From contig MEOQ01000050.1 in NCBI GenBank assembly GCA_001769275.1, positions 62,001 to 126,000 on the forward strand: a stretch of DNA of 64,000 nucleotides. Reading direction: 5' to 3'. The DNA is from Bacteroidetes bacterium GWF2_43_63 (GTDB lineage Bacteria; Bacteroidota; Bacteroidia; Bacteroidales; DTU049). Position 1 is the first letter of the stretch; every line of letters begins with the position of its first letter. Under the pieces are notes generated by a model that was given only the letters and a program-made list of their open reading frames with translations, was not told the origin of the DNA and searched no databases. The position numbers and the translations under genes are program-made. This document shows positions 1 to 9,956 of the stretch, piece after piece.

Positions 1-2
1 TG

Positions 3-3000
3 CATGAAGTACAGCATGCAATTCAGGGTATTGAGGGATTCGAGCCCGGTGCATCCATGGAGGCGAGGACTGATGCAATCAGTCAAATTGATCAGGAAGC
101 GCGGTTGTTGATCGGGAAGCAAGAGGATCTAAGCAGGTGGAAAAATCGCAATGTATCTGATCGCGCAAAAGCATTGTCCGAAATCAATGATCAACTCAAA
201 CGCCTTGGCAAAATCAGGCAGAGACTCGCATTTGAATTGTCGGACAACGATGCTTACAGGGTTAAGCTTGGAGAGGTAAACGCAAGAAATGTAATCTTCA
301 GGGATGAAAAGAGAAATGAATTCGCTGAGAAATTAATAAAGGATGGAGTAAAACCGGATGAGGCCATTGTTATTGCTGACAACCTTGTTATGGCGCAGCC
401 ATTCTCTGTTACGTCCGTTATGTCGGGGATGCAGTTTCCGGTATCGATGGATCACACTCTGTATCTGAATGCTATTGTTGAGACTGGCGGTGTTGCGATG
501 GATGCAACAGCCGAAGCTATTCCGGAAACCATAACGGTTGATGGCGTTGAAAGACCGACCCGCAACAGTGACGGCAAGGCAATTCATCCAACCATTTCCG
601 GTATTGAAAACTTTTGGAAGTGGTTTGGAGATAGCAAGGTTGTGGATGAGTCTGGCCGGCCGCTGGTAGTAAACCATGGCAGCCTTAGTAATTTCACTGA
701 GTTTGATATTGAAAAGTCTGGACAATCAAACGATATTGCAAAAGTTGGCTTTTGGTTTTCGTCAGCTGAAAATTTCGGGGAAAACTTTGCAAAAGAAATT
801 TGGTACGGTGAGGGAAATAGTCCGGTAGTGTACGACACATATCTATCAATCAAAAACCCTAAAATATTTACAACCGACTCGGTTGATCCTAAAGCCATAT
901 CTGATATTCGATCAAAGATAGATGCTGCGGAAAATACTATATCGAAGCTCAGGAGCAAGTGGAGTGAGTATTATGGAAACTGGCAAGAACTTGAGGCGTT
1001 TAATCTCTCCGCTTATGGACGGATTGATGACACAAACAGGGATTATTATTCAGCCAGAACAAAAGGGAGTGCTGCGGCAATGTCTGACGGACTTCAAGCA
1101 GCTGAGTATGTGAAAGAATTGTCGGTGCTTAAAGATAAATCTGACGAACTTCATTATTCCGATGCGTATCAGAAGTTTAGAACCGATGTTTACAAAATAG
1201 CCGGGAAGGGGTCGAGGGATGCAAACATCGGCGGACTTGGAATGTCTTTGAATAATGCAGGCGAGGTTGTAAAAGAATATGTCGAGAATCTTAAAAATGA
1301 TGGATATGATGGAATAGTTATCAAGGGAACATCCTTTGACAACGGTGCTGCAGGAGGGAATAATGATCAATTTGTCGCGCTTGATCCCAATCAGATCAAG
1401 TCTGCAACCGGTAACACCGGCGCCTTTGATCGGAATAAACCGCAGATACAATTCCACGCATCCACAAAAACCCCATCGCCAAAAACCTACCAGTCTACAG
1501 TCGAAACAGCACTCAGCAAGATCCAGCAGAATAAAGCGCTGCCGGCACAATGGAAGGCTATGCTGATGAATTCCGGAGCGAAGCCTGCAGAACTTGACTG
1601 GATGGGATGGGATGATAATTTCAATGAGTCGGGAAAAATATTCACCAGAGAGGATATTCAGAAATGGGTCGATGAGAATCGGGTGGAGATTGAGGATATA
1701 ACCAAAGGGGAAATTAGACCAACAATTGATCCTAATATTAAAGTGTGGGAGAATTGGGCTAAAAGTAAATATCCGGATGCTGAGAATATTGAAGTTGTTC
1801 AAAATGCATCTTCGGCAACACAATTTGGCTACAATGTATTAGTTGATGGCAAGATGGTGATACAAGGTGGTGCTCAGACGTATGACTACCAGTTACCCAA
1901 ATTGACCGACGCAAAATATTCAGACTACCAACTCCCCGGCGGAGACAATTACAAAGAGATGCTGTTGACGATGCCCGTAAGCGTATCGGGGAAAATAACG
2001 GCAATTAAACACGAAAAACTTAATGGTGATCAGTATTTATATTCAATTGAAAGGGATGGTGAATATGAAGGGCTTCAATCAGCTATATCCGAGACGGAAG
2101 CAATCAAATTGTTTAAAAACAGAATAGCCACAAAAGAGGAAAAGTCAGCTTTCAAATCCTCCCATTTCAACGAGCCAAATATCCTTGCGCACATCCGCTT
2201 CAACGAGCGAACAGATAAAGATGGAAACAAGGTATTATTCCTTGAGGAAGTACAGTCTGATTGGGCGCAGAGTGGTAAAAAAGAAGGATTTAAGCCGAAG
2301 GATTTCAAATGGGATACTCAGCTTGGAAAGGATGCAGTTGCGGCAATTAAAGACATGAATAATCTTGGTTTTAATTCATGGCAGGAAGCTGCAAGGCAGA
2401 TTTCAAAAGATCCTGATTTCGTGCAAACCTTTGATATTGACCCAAAATACATTCAGTTGCTTATCGATTGGAAAGCGGCCGCAAACATTGAAAAGAATGT
2501 TCCGGACATGCCTTTCAAAAAGACTGACCAGTGGGCCGGACTTGTTATGCGACGCATGATCCGCTATGCAGCAGAGAACAACTTCGACAGAATTGCATGG
2601 ACTAATGGCGAACAGCAAGCCGAAAGATATGATCTTAGTAAGCAGGTTAATGAGATAGTGGCTAAAAAAGATAATAACGAAAACTACGCCTTAGAAATAG
2701 AATATAATGGAGGCGGGAAAAGAAGGGTAACAGTTGCGGAAAAAGATCTTGAAAATACAGTAGGCAGGGATTTGGCTAAAAGAATCATTGATGATTTCAA
2801 TATAGGTAAATACAACTTTCCGGCGCGGAAATCAAATGTTTATGCAGGCCTTGATCTCAAGGTCGGTGGCGAAGGAATGAAAGCCTTTTACGACAACATT
2901 ATCCCCTCCATTGCAAACAAGATCGGAAAGAAATTCGGCGCCCAGGTGCAGCCTGTGGAGCTTTCGGAAATCGGCGAAGTGAATTCAATTCCTGTAACCG

Positions 3001-6000
3001 ACAGCATGAAAGACTCCGTGCTGGATGGCGTTCCAATGTTCCGCGCTTCATCCGGTCCACGTCTCCCGAAAAACCAGAAGATTGTCCGTGGTGCCGGAAA
3101 CAGACTCCGCATGTTATTTGGTGACAGAATGCAGCCGGTGAAACTCCTGCAGGATGAAGTTATTCGCAGGGGTGGAAAGATTGATACATTTTCCAATGCC
3201 TACGATCAGGAAAACAGAGCCCGTTCCCGCGCGATGGCTCGTATTGAAAAGCTGAGTGATAAACTACTTGACCCCATTGAAAAGAAGATTGTCGAAATAA
3301 TGAAGGGTAATCGTTCACTCACATTCCAGGATATTGAAAAATATCTGATTGCCAAACATGCGCCAGAGAGAAATGATTATTACCGGTCGAAGAACACGGA
3401 TGAAGATCCAAACAGGGTTTATTCCGGCGGTATCATTTTACCGAAAGATCATCCCATCCGCGAAGCATATTTGCAGGCGCAGTTGGCGTCAAAGGTCAAT
3501 CCAAATACATCAACAGAGGAATTCAATAAGATCAGCGACGAGCTGAATGAAAAGCTTGACTTTGATGGTGTTCCTCTTGACAATGATGTTGCCAACGCCA
3601 TTGCCGCTGACTATGAAAGCAAAATCGGGAAACAGAAGGCTGACGAATTAAGCGTGTTTGTTCACGATATGAATGCGGCGGTGCTTGATCTGTATCTTGA
3701 ATATGGTGCAATCAACGAGGAGCAGCACACCGAACTGTCAACCCGATGGAGTAATTATGTTCCTCTCCGTGGATGGCGCGAGGATGGCAAGGATATATTC
3801 GACTGGCAGCAGGGACACGGTGGAAATTCAAATATGCTGAAATCAGCTGAGGGCCGTATTTCCGAAGCCGACTCACCACTGGCCTATATGGAAAATATGA
3901 TGATGTCCGCAGTCGTCTGGGGTGAGGATAACAAGACAAAGCAGGCGTTTCTCAATATGATCCGCAAGAACTACGACAAGAAGGATGGATTGTTTGAGGC
4001 GAAAAAAGTCTGGTATGTGAAAACCGGTATCATTGACCCTGAAACCGGTCTGGAAAAAACAATCGAAACCACAGTCAAACCTCCGGACGCTCTATTTGAG
4101 GCCGACCTTGTGACAACTGAAGTGGCAAGCGAATACAAGCGACACCTGCCGGGAAGTATGGCCGAACAGCGTGAGGTCGAGGTGCTTGAAAATGGAGAGA
4201 AATACATCATCGTTACAACCGATCCGGACGTTGCCAATGCGATCAACCACAATAACGATATGTGGCAGGATGCATCCAGGGTATCACAGAGGACCGTTGG
4301 GCGCGTGACTCGTTTCATGTCCTCCCTGATGACATCAAAGAACCCGGCCTTCATCATCCCGAACTTAACGAGGGACTTTGCCTATGCTTGGATCTCCAAC
4401 GCATCCGACAACCAGGGAACATCCTTCGTGCTGAATATGCGCCGGGCATCCGGAGCCATCACCAGAGCGATGAGTGGTAAAGCTCAGCCCGAGAAATACG
4501 ATGGCATTACCCGAAATCGCTACTACTACGATAAATTATATGCTGACTTTATATCCGGAGGTGGCCGCACCGGTTTCCTTCGCAATATGGAGCTTGATAA
4601 GATCAAGGTCGAGATAGAGCGCGACATATCAATTTTGTCAAAACCACTTAAACCACGCAACGCAGCCATACATGTAGGTCGTTTTTTGAATAAAACATTG
4701 GACTACATGGCTGGGTGGTCAGAGGATATGTCAAGGTTTGCCACATACATTGCTGCCGTAAAGACAGGAAAGAGCGATTCTGAGGCGATCAAGGCCGCAA
4801 AGAACGTCACGGTCAACTTTGACCGGAAAGGTCAGCTTACGTCATTTCTGGGGGCTATGTATGCATTTTTCAACCCCGCTGTTCAGGGTGGTCTCAACTT
4901 CATGGGCCTTGCAAAGAAAAACAAGGTCGCGATAACAACCGCCTCAGTGTCATTCTTTGCGCTTGGTTACATCATGGGCGCGCTTAATCGGATGATCGGC
5001 GGAGATGATGATGAGTTTGGCAACTACTACGAAGCGCTTAATCCATACCTCCGGAAAAATTACCTGATCATTCCGACATTCTGGGACGACGACGACAAGT
5101 CATTCATTTCCATCCCGCTTCCGCCAGTGTTCAGATCTTTCTATGGCATGGGCGAACAACTGCACAGCGTTGTCAATGGAGACAAGTCGGTTGGTGGCTA
5201 TGTGGCCGGCAGCTTATCTGACTTCGCCAACAGCTTTAGTCCCTTTGAACCAGGACAGTTGATCACCGAAAACGGCGGATTGACCATAAGACCATTGGTC
5301 CCAACGTCACTTCAGCCAATGTTTGATGTGTGGGTGACCGGGAAAGACTTTACCGGCAGAGATATTCGCAATGCAGGTTTCACAAAGAAGATTGATGACC
5401 TGACTCCGAATTCAATGCAGGCGAAGAAAAACACCGGGGAGGTTTATCAATGGATTTCAGATCAGCTGTTTCAGCTTGGCGGTGGTGATCCTAAAGTTAA
5501 GTCCCTCCTTAGCATCGACGATGAGGGTGGTGTTTCAAAGGTCCCTGGTATTGCGGACTGGAACCCATCCAATATTGAATATCTGATTGAGTCGTACCTG
5601 GGAGGTAGAGGTCAATTCTTTAATCAGTTATTCAAAACATCGGACGCCATTGTTGACGGCGCTATTAAGTACACCAAAGGCGAGCAGGATGGTGTTTTTG
5701 ATGAGGTCAACGCAAACATGATCCCCGTGCTTAATCGGTTTATCCGTCAGCCTTGGAGATCACAGTATGTTGATCAGTATTGGAAATTATACAATCGCTA
5801 TGAGGAGATTGATAATTACGAGAGAGCCATGTTTGACAAATGGTACAAGGAAAACGCCGACATGTATTCTGGACTGGATCCATCGAAAAAGAGCGACAAA
5901 AAATCCCTTCTTACCCACTTTGAAGCCGAAACAAACCTCAATGTCAACCCATTTTTCATGGATGACATAAAAGAGGCTTCTAAAACATTGAAGGATGTCA

Positions 6001-6083
6001 CGGATGAAAACGAACGCCTGAAAATACAACGAGAAATTTCAGAGAAATATTTTGACACGATCATTAAACAACAAAAACCATGA
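3..6083 (+). CDS. Giant polyvalent virion protein, 5'-truncated by window edge
   Basis: The reading frame is open to the left edge and encodes HEVQHAIQGIEGF before the first ATG (57), an HExxH segment typical of polyvalent-protein peptidase-like domains, so the true start is upstream. Domains seen, numbered from the ATG at 57: an ADP-ribosyltransferase-like polyvalent domain at about 200-470 (NHGS, GFWFSS, DPNQIKSA); a large-polyvalent-protein module at about 480-1000 with FLEEVQSDWAQSGK; helical segments; and an LPD38-like region near 1440-1700 around DFAYAWISNASDNQG, with hydrophobic stretches. Such proteins are usually packaged and injected with the genome and act in the host cytoplasm; that role is inferred here. 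The stop overlaps the portal start (ATGA), suggesting coupled translation. Confidence 0.85.
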   Translation, partial: HEVQHAIQGIEGFEPGASMEARTDAISQIDQEARLLIGKQEDLSRWKNRNVSDRAKALSEINDQLKRLGKIRQRLAFELSDNDAYRVKLGEVNARNVIFRDEKRNEFAEKLIKDGVKPDEAIVIADNLVMAQPFSVTSVMSGMQFPVSMDHTLYLNAIVETGGVAMDATAEAIPETITVDGVERPTRNSDGKAIHPTISGIENFWKWFGDSKVVDESGRPLVVNHGSLSNFTEFDIEKSGQSNDIAKVGFWFSSAENFGENFAKEIWYGEGNSPVVYDTYLSIKNPKIFTTDSVDPKAISDIRSKIDAAENTISKLRSKWSEYYGNWQELEAFNLSAYGRIDDTNRDYYSARTKGSAAAMSDGLQAAEYVKELSVLKDKSDELHYSDAYQKFRTDVYKIAGKGSRDANIGGLGMSLNNAGEVVKEYVENLKNDGYDGIVIKGTSFDNGAAGGNNDQFVALDPNQIKSATGNTGAFDRNKPQIQFHASTKTPSPKTYQSTVETALSKIQQNKALPAQWKAMLMNSGAKPAELDWMGWDDNFNESGKIFTREDIQKWVDENRVEIEDITKGEIRPTIDPNIKVWENWAKSKYPDAENIEVVQNASSATQFGYNVLVDGKMVIQGGAQTYDYQLPKLTDAKYSDYQLPGGDNYKEMLLTMPVSVSGKITAIKHEKLNGDQYLYSIERDGEYEGLQSAISETEAIKLFKNRIATKEEKSAFKSSHFNEPNILAHIRFNERTDKDGNKVLFLEEVQSDWAQSGKKEGFKPKDFKWDTQLGKDAVAAIKDMNNLGFNSWQEAARQISKDPDFVQTFDIDPKYIQLLIDWKAAANIEKNVPDMPFKKTDQWAGLVMRRMIRYAAENNFDRIAWTNGEQQAERYDLSKQVNEIVAKKDNNENYALEIEYNGGGKRRVTVAEKDLENTVGRDLAKRIIDDFNIGKYNFPARKSNVYAGLDLKVGGEGMKAFYDNIIPSIANKIGKKFGAQVQPVELSEIGEVNSIPVTDSMKDSVLDGVPMFRASSGPRLPKNQKIVRGAGNRLRMLFGDRMQPVKLLQDEVIRRGGKIDTFSNAYDQENRARSRAMARIEKLSDKLLDPIEKKIVEIMKGNRSLTFQDIEKYLIAKHAPERNDYYRSKNTDEDPNRVYSGGIILPKDHPIREAYLQAQLASKVNPNTSTEEFNKISDELNEKLDFDGVPLDNDVANAIAADYESKIGKQKADELSVFVHDMNAAVLDLYLEYGAINEEQHTELSTRWSNYVPLRGWREDGKDIFDWQQGHGGNSNMLKSAEGRISEADSPLAYMENMMMSAVVWGEDNKTKQAFLNMIRKNYDKKDGLFEAKKVWYVKTGIIDPETGLEKTIETTVKPPDALFEADLVTTEVASEYKRHLPGSMAEQREVEVLENGEKYIIVTTDPDVANAINHNNDMWQDASRVSQRTVGRVTRFMSSLMTSKNPAFIIPNLTRDFAYAWISNASDNQGTSFVLNMRRASGAITRAMSGKAQPEKYDGITRNRYYYDKLYADFISGGGRTGFLRNMELDKIKVEIERDISILSKPLKPRNAAIHVGRFLNKTLDYMAGWSEDMSRFATYIAAVKTGKSDSEAIKAAKNVTVNFDRKGQLTSFLGAMYAFFNPAVQGGLNFMGLAKKNKVAITTASVSFFALGYIMGALNRMIGGDDDEFGNYYEALNPYLRKNYLIIPTFWDDDDKSFISIPLPPVFRSFYGMGEQLHSVVNGDKSVGGYVAGSLSDFANSFSPFEPGQLITENGGLTIRPLVPTSLQPMFDVWVTGKDFTGRDIRNAGFTKKIDDLTPNSMQAKKNTGEVYQWISDQLFQLGGGDPKVKSLLSIDDEGGVSKVPGIADWNPSNIEYLIESYLGGRGQFFNQLFKTSDAIVDGAIKYTKGEQDGVFDEVNANMIPVLNRFIRQPWRSQYVDQYWKLYNRYEEIDNYERAMFDKWYKENADMYSGLDPSKKSDKKSLLTHFEAETNLNVNPFFMDDIKEASKTLKDVTDENERLKIQREISEKYFDTIIKQQKP

Positions 6084-8095
6084 GTATCAGGAAAGTAACA
6101 GACGAAATCAATCTGCGGAGATATAGCCGGGCGGCGCAAATCAAGGGTAAGATTAACCTCAGTAATTCAGTCCCGGCAAAATCACTGGATGACACGGGTG
6201 ACAACCTTCTCTTGTTGCAGCGGTGTGAAAACTATTGGAATGCACTATCTACATTCAGGGCGCGCGCAATGCGGTCGTTCAAATACTACCGTGGTGAGCA
6301 GTGGTCGGACGCGATGGAAGATCCAGAAAACGCCGGGCAGTTCATCACGGAGGGTGAATGGATTGCGCGACAAGGACAGGTTCCGCTTAAAAATAACCAG
6401 ATCAGGCAGCTCATCAATAACATCATCGGCCAGTATCGAAGCGCACCGACCAAAACAATTGCAGTTGCCAGAGCGAAGGAAAAGGCAAAGGAGCAGGAGA
6501 TGATGACCAATGCGTTGCAGTATGCGCTTGGAATAAACATGACAAACGAATTGGATGCGCGTATGTTTGAATCCTTTCTGATGTCCGGTCACGCTTCACA
6601 GAAAATTCGCTTCAAAAATTGGAAGGAAAGAAATATCGATGACCTGTTTATTGAGAATACCAACCTCTTTAATCAGTTTTGGAACACCAATATCAGCGAC
6701 CCGCGAATGCATGACCTGAAGCTTATTGGAGAATTCCATGATTATAGCGTTGATGAAATCATAACCATTTACGCTAAGACTCGCGCCGATGAAAAGAGAA
6801 TCCTTGAGTATTACAGTTCGCCATCAAACACGTCCGATCTTTCTGACATGGCTCAACGCATGGATCGTCGGCAGCTTATGAATAATTTTCTCACGCCAAA
6901 CGATATGGATAAGCGTCGGGTATATGAGATATACGCTATTCGCACAGACTGGCGCATCAAGGTGTGGGACCCAACGGCGTTGTCATTTACCATTCTATCC
7001 GGGAAGGGAGCTGAATCAGAAGTCAAGCGCGAGAATGAGAACAGACTTCGCATTGGAGCCCAGCAGGGATTGTCCCCGGAAGAAACCCCATTGCTCACAT
7101 TTACAGAATTCAAAGAGCCATACTGGTATTGCAAGCATTTGACATCAAGCGGCCAGGCGTTATGGGAAGGTGAAACACCCTACGCACATGAGGAGCATCC
7201 ATACATCCTGATGTTGCACCCACTTTTAAACCACGAAGTTTGGGGATTGGTTGAGGATATTATTGATCAGCAGCGCGCCATCAACCGCTCAATGATTATG
7301 ATGGACATGATGATTGGCGCCAGCGCAAAGGGTGTGCTCGTGGTTGATGAGGAAGCTGTCAACGCAAACAAGATGGATCTTGCCGAGATTGCATCCGCAT
7401 GGACGGCCCATAATGGCGTTGTGACCATTAAACTCACCAAGGGTCAGAACATCGACAGTGTGATCAAGCAGTTCAATGGTCAGGCACACATGGCCGGACT
7501 ATCTGAATATCTGCAGGTACAGATGAATCTTATTCAACAGATTTCGGGTGTTGGTCCATCCATCCAGGGGCAGCGCGCGCCATCAGGCACACCGGCCAGC
7601 CTTTACGCCCAAGAGTCGCAGAATGCATCCATGAACACCATGGATAAAGTAAAGTCATTCAACAGCTTTATCCAGCGCCGTGACCTGAAAGCAATGAAGG
7701 TGATCAAACAGTTTTACAAGGAGGAGAGATATCTTGCTGTTACTGGCAAAACATATACCGACGCAATCAAGGTATATGAGCCTAAGTTGGTCCAGGATGT
7801 CGAATTTGATACAGTGCTCACTCAGTCGGTTGACACTCCGGTTTATCGCAATGCCATTGACAGCCTATTAATGGATCTGCTCAAGAGCCAGATGATCAAC
7901 CTGAAAATGTTCCTCAAAAACACTTCACTCCCGTTTGCTGAACAGATGCTTCAGCAGATCGAGCAGGAGGAAGAAAAGGCAGCTCAGGGAGGAACACCCG
8001 ATATGGCCGCTATTCAGCAGGCCGCCGGACAGGGCGATCCGAAGGCAGTGGAATTGTTACAGAAAATGATGGGAGGACAGCAAAATGCCGCTTAA
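6080..8095 (+). CDS. Portal protein (P22-like)
   Basis: A 671-residue protein forming the dodecameric portal at the capsid vertex, through which DNA is packaged and ejected. The N-terminal half has portal-family features: an aromatic Y(R)GEQW segment after a helical start, then NNQIRQLINNIIGQYRS, and the middle carries the HPLLNHEVWGLVEDIIDQQR block. A Gln/Glu-rich tail with coiled-coil character ends the protein (about 620-671). Length and domain order fit P22-type portals. The start overlaps the stop of the polyvalent protein gene, and the end overlaps the amidase gene by 11 bases, so the three genes look like one late transcription unit. Confidence 0.9.
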   Translation: MSIRKVTDEINLRRYSRAAQIKGKINLSNSVPAKSLDDTGDNLLLLQRCENYWNALSTFRARAMRSFKYYRGEQWSDAMEDPENAGQFITEGEWIARQGQVPLKNNQIRQLINNIIGQYRSAPTKTIAVARAKEKAKEQEMMTNALQYALGINMTNELDARMFESFLMSGHASQKIRFKNWKERNIDDLFIENTNLFNQFWNTNISDPRMHDLKLIGEFHDYSVDEIITIYAKTRADEKRILEYYSSPSNTSDLSDMAQRMDRRQLMNNFLTPNDMDKRRVYEIYAIRTDWRIKVWDPTALSFTILSGKGAESEVKRENENRLRIGAQQGLSPEETPLLTFTEFKEPYWYCKHLTSSGQALWEGETPYAHEEHPYILMLHPLLNHEVWGLVEDIIDQQRAINRSMIMMDMMIGASAKGVLVVDEEAVNANKMDLAEIASAWTAHNGVVTIKLTKGQNIDSVIKQFNGQAHMAGLSEYLQVQMNLIQQISGVGPSIQGQRAPSGTPASLYAQESQNASMNTMDKVKSFNSFIQRRDLKAMKVIKQFYKEERYLAVTGKTYTDAIKVYEPKLVQDVEFDTVLTQSVDTPVYRNAIDSLLMDLLKSQMINLKMFLKNTSLPFAEQMLQQIEQEEEKAAQGGTPDMAAIQQAAGQGDPKAVELLQKMMGGQQNAA

Positions 8096-8774
8096 ACCAC
8101 AGGTAACAAAATTGAATTTCAATGAGCATATTGCCGTTGAAACGAAAAAAAATATCGTAGTGATACATCATTCTGCGGGATGGGATAACGCCAGGGGAAT
8201 GTATGATTGGTGGCGCAATGACAAATATAATGGGGTATGCACCGCGTATGGAATAGTTGACAGCGGTGAAATATTTGAGGGGTTTGATCCGAAGTTTTGG
8301 GGGTACGCTATTAATCCGGGCGGCGGCAATGTACCAGCAAAATACAAAACCAAAGCACACGATAAGTTTTTGAATTCTCAAGCTGTCCAGATTGAAATCT
8401 GCAACTGGGGAGCTCTAACAGAAAAGGGCGGTAAATTATATTCGTGGTCTGGCGCCGTGGTTGATCCAAGTCGGGCCATATACTACAAAGATGGTTTCCG
8501 TGGCTTTAAGTGGTTCGAGAGATATACACTGGCGGAGATAGAGTCTTTAAAAAACCTCCTGTTATGGTTTCATACTGAATTTGGAATTTCGCTTGAGTAT
8601 CATGAGGATATGTGGGACACAAGCACGCGAGCGCTTGACGGAGAGCCTGGAATATGGGCGCATGTTTCGTACAGGCCTGACAAGTCCGACGCTCATCCGC
8701 AGCCTGAATTAATTGAAATGCTCAGAAGTCTCAATACAATAACACCGGGCCGAAGCACAAGCAAAGATATATGA
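8085..8774 (+). CDS. N-acetylmuramoyl-L-alanine amidase endolysin
   Basis: A 229-residue amidase_2/PGRP-fold protein that would cut the bond between MurNAc and the stem peptide at lysis. Zinc ligand candidates are visible: His28-His29 in VVIHHSAGW and the later histidines 193 and 204 in the HVSYRPDKSDAHP segment, where amidase families place the second ligand and the catalytic lysine region. There is no signal peptide, so release through a holin is expected. It overlaps the portal gene by 11 bases and the next gene by 4, within the late block. The holin candidate lies far away at 23334, but small membrane proteins follow directly. Confidence 0.82.
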   Translation: MPLKPQVTKLNFNEHIAVETKKNIVVIHHSAGWDNARGMYDWWRNDKYNGVCTAYGIVDSGEIFEGFDPKFWGYAINPGGGNVPAKYKTKAHDKFLNSQAVQIEICNWGALTEKGGKLYSWSGAVVDPSRAIYYKDGFRGFKWFERYTLAEIESLKNLLLWFHTEFGISLEYHEDMWDTSTRALDGEPGIWAHVSYRPDKSDAHPQPELIEMLRSLNTITPGRSTSKDI

Positions 8775-9292
8775 AAAAGGTATTTCAAACAATAGTTGAT
8801 AAAGGCCGTGGCAATTGCATGCAAGCAGCTGTCGCAAGTTTGTTTGAGCTGCCGCTTGAAGATGTGCCTAATTTTATTGAATTTGAAAACAATGAAAAGT
8901 ATCCGGATACAAATCATTTCATTGAGATGCACAAATTCTACAGGGGAAAAGGATATGAAGATGGGATTACCTATATCAATCGAAAAAAAGATGATTCCCT
9001 TGAATTGATGATTAAAATTGCAAAGTTTGATGGTGGTATAAATGGATATCTTGACGCTACGGTAAAGAGCCAAACATTTGAAGATGTTTATCACTCCGTG
9101 GTTATTGATACCGATTTAAACATTGTGCATGATCCAAATCCAAATCAATTAGCGCTGAAGCTTACTCCTGATGATGTTGTAGGATTCGTTGTAAAAAGTG
9201 ATTTCATAATTGGGAAAACGGGGGCGATTTTCACACAAGAGGAATGGGGAAGTTTGCCGGCGGAAATTAAGGACCAAAACATATGGAAATGA
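8771..9292 (+). CDS. Papain-like cysteine peptidase-like phage protein
   Basis: A 173-residue protein opening with GRGNCMQAAVASLFELPLE, the signature of small phage and bacterial proteins with a papain/C39-like fold. A possible triad is Cys16, His108 (YHSVVID) and Asp121 (HDPNP). Family knowledge supports the fold; activity and substrate cannot be deduced, and a peptidoglycan or prohead role would be a guess. It starts at ATGA over the amidase stop and overlaps the following gene by 10 bases, so it belongs to the lysis-adjacent late cluster. Confidence 0.6.
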   Translation: MKKVFQTIVDKGRGNCMQAAVASLFELPLEDVPNFIEFENNEKYPDTNHFIEMHKFYRGKGYEDGITYINRKKDDSLELMIKIAKFDGGINGYLDATVKSQTFEDVYHSVVIDTDLNIVHDPNPNQLALKLTPDDVVGFVVKSDFIIGKTGAIFTQEEWGSLPAEIKDQNIWK

Positions 9293-9621
9293 AAAACATT
9301 CTAACTCTCATTCTGATAGCACTCATGGTTGGGTTGTTGATAAGCGTTGTTAGCCTCCGGAGGGATGTAAAAAGTCTCCCGGAGGAGACAGCGCGACAAA
9401 TCAAAGATTCTGCCGACGCTGAGAACGCTAAGGAAAATGCATACCGGGACTCACTGTTCCGGGTGGTTGATAATATCGACCGAAAAGACTGGAATAAGAT
9501 CAATAACTACATTACAAACAAGTATGAAACGAAGTTCAATCATATTGATAATGCTTCTTACACTGACCTCGACAGCTTTTTCACAGTCAAAATGGCCGGG
9601 GTGGGTGAGCATTGCGAGTGA
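9283..9621 (+). CDS. Small membrane-anchored protein, inner-spanin-like
   Basis: A 112-residue protein with one N-terminal membrane segment (about residues 5-25, ILTLILIALMVGLLISVV) followed by a charged, helical periplasmic part. This is the layout of Rz-type inner-membrane spanins and sits just after the endolysin. No sequence family was recognised, so the spanin call is inference. Its 3' part overlaps the next gene out of frame by 98 bases, like nested Rz/Rz1 pairs. Confidence 0.55.
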   Translation: MEMKNILTLILIALMVGLLISVVSLRRDVKSLPEETARQIKDSADAENAKENAYRDSLFRVVDNIDRKDWNKINNYITNKYETKFNHIDNASYTDLDSFFTVKMAGVGEHCE

Positions 9622-9922
9622 TACGGTTTATTGTTTCACCGCACCACAAGCGCGAGAGCTCTGGCGAGTATATACGGAGCGCGATATGTGGAAGGAAAAG
9701 ACCGATTCGGCCTCTGGGGTTATTGCGCAGCGGGACACAATTATCTTGACTCAGGAGAAAATAATTAAGTCCTATGAGCGCACAATAGCCAACGACAGCA
9801 TCATTCGGCAACAGGATGCAGCGCTATATTCGGCGATTGAGAAGAAATTAAAGCGACAAAAGTTATTCACGCGGGGATTTCAGGGGTCAACAATTTTGTT
9901 GCTTCTATTGCTTCTATTGTGA
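9524..9922 (+). CDS. Secreted coiled-coil protein with C-terminal membrane segment, spanin-like
   Basis: A 132-residue protein. The start at 9524 is chosen because it gives a clean signal peptide (KRSSIILIMLLTLTSTAFSQ) that longer starts would bury. A heptad-rich helix follows (about 45-110), and the C-terminus is a run of leucines (ILLLLLLLL) able to span a membrane. It begins inside the preceding gene in another frame. Signal peptide, periplasmic coil and terminal membrane anchor fit an envelope-disrupting lysis protein, but no lipobox cysteine is present, so it is not a classical outer-membrane o-spanin. Confidence 0.55.
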   Translation: MKRSSIILIMLLTLTSTAFSQSKWPGWVSIASDTVYCFTAPQARELWRVYTERDMWKEKTDSASGVIAQRDTIILTQEKIIKSYERTIANDSIIRQQDAALYSAIEKKLKRQKLFTRGFQGSTILLLLLLLL

Positions 9923-9956
9923 AAAGTTTATACATTTGCTTCTAAATGGAAGCAAT

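Noticed and set aside
1050-1823. 257-codon frame on the minus strand inside the polyvalent gene
   Set aside because: It is a shadow of the real plus-strand frame. Low-complexity Ile/Cys/Arg composition and no domain.
3712-4357. Two minus-strand frames of 75 and 128 codons inside the polyvalent gene
   Set aside because: Shadows of the large plus-strand frame, with no start signals and no homology pattern.
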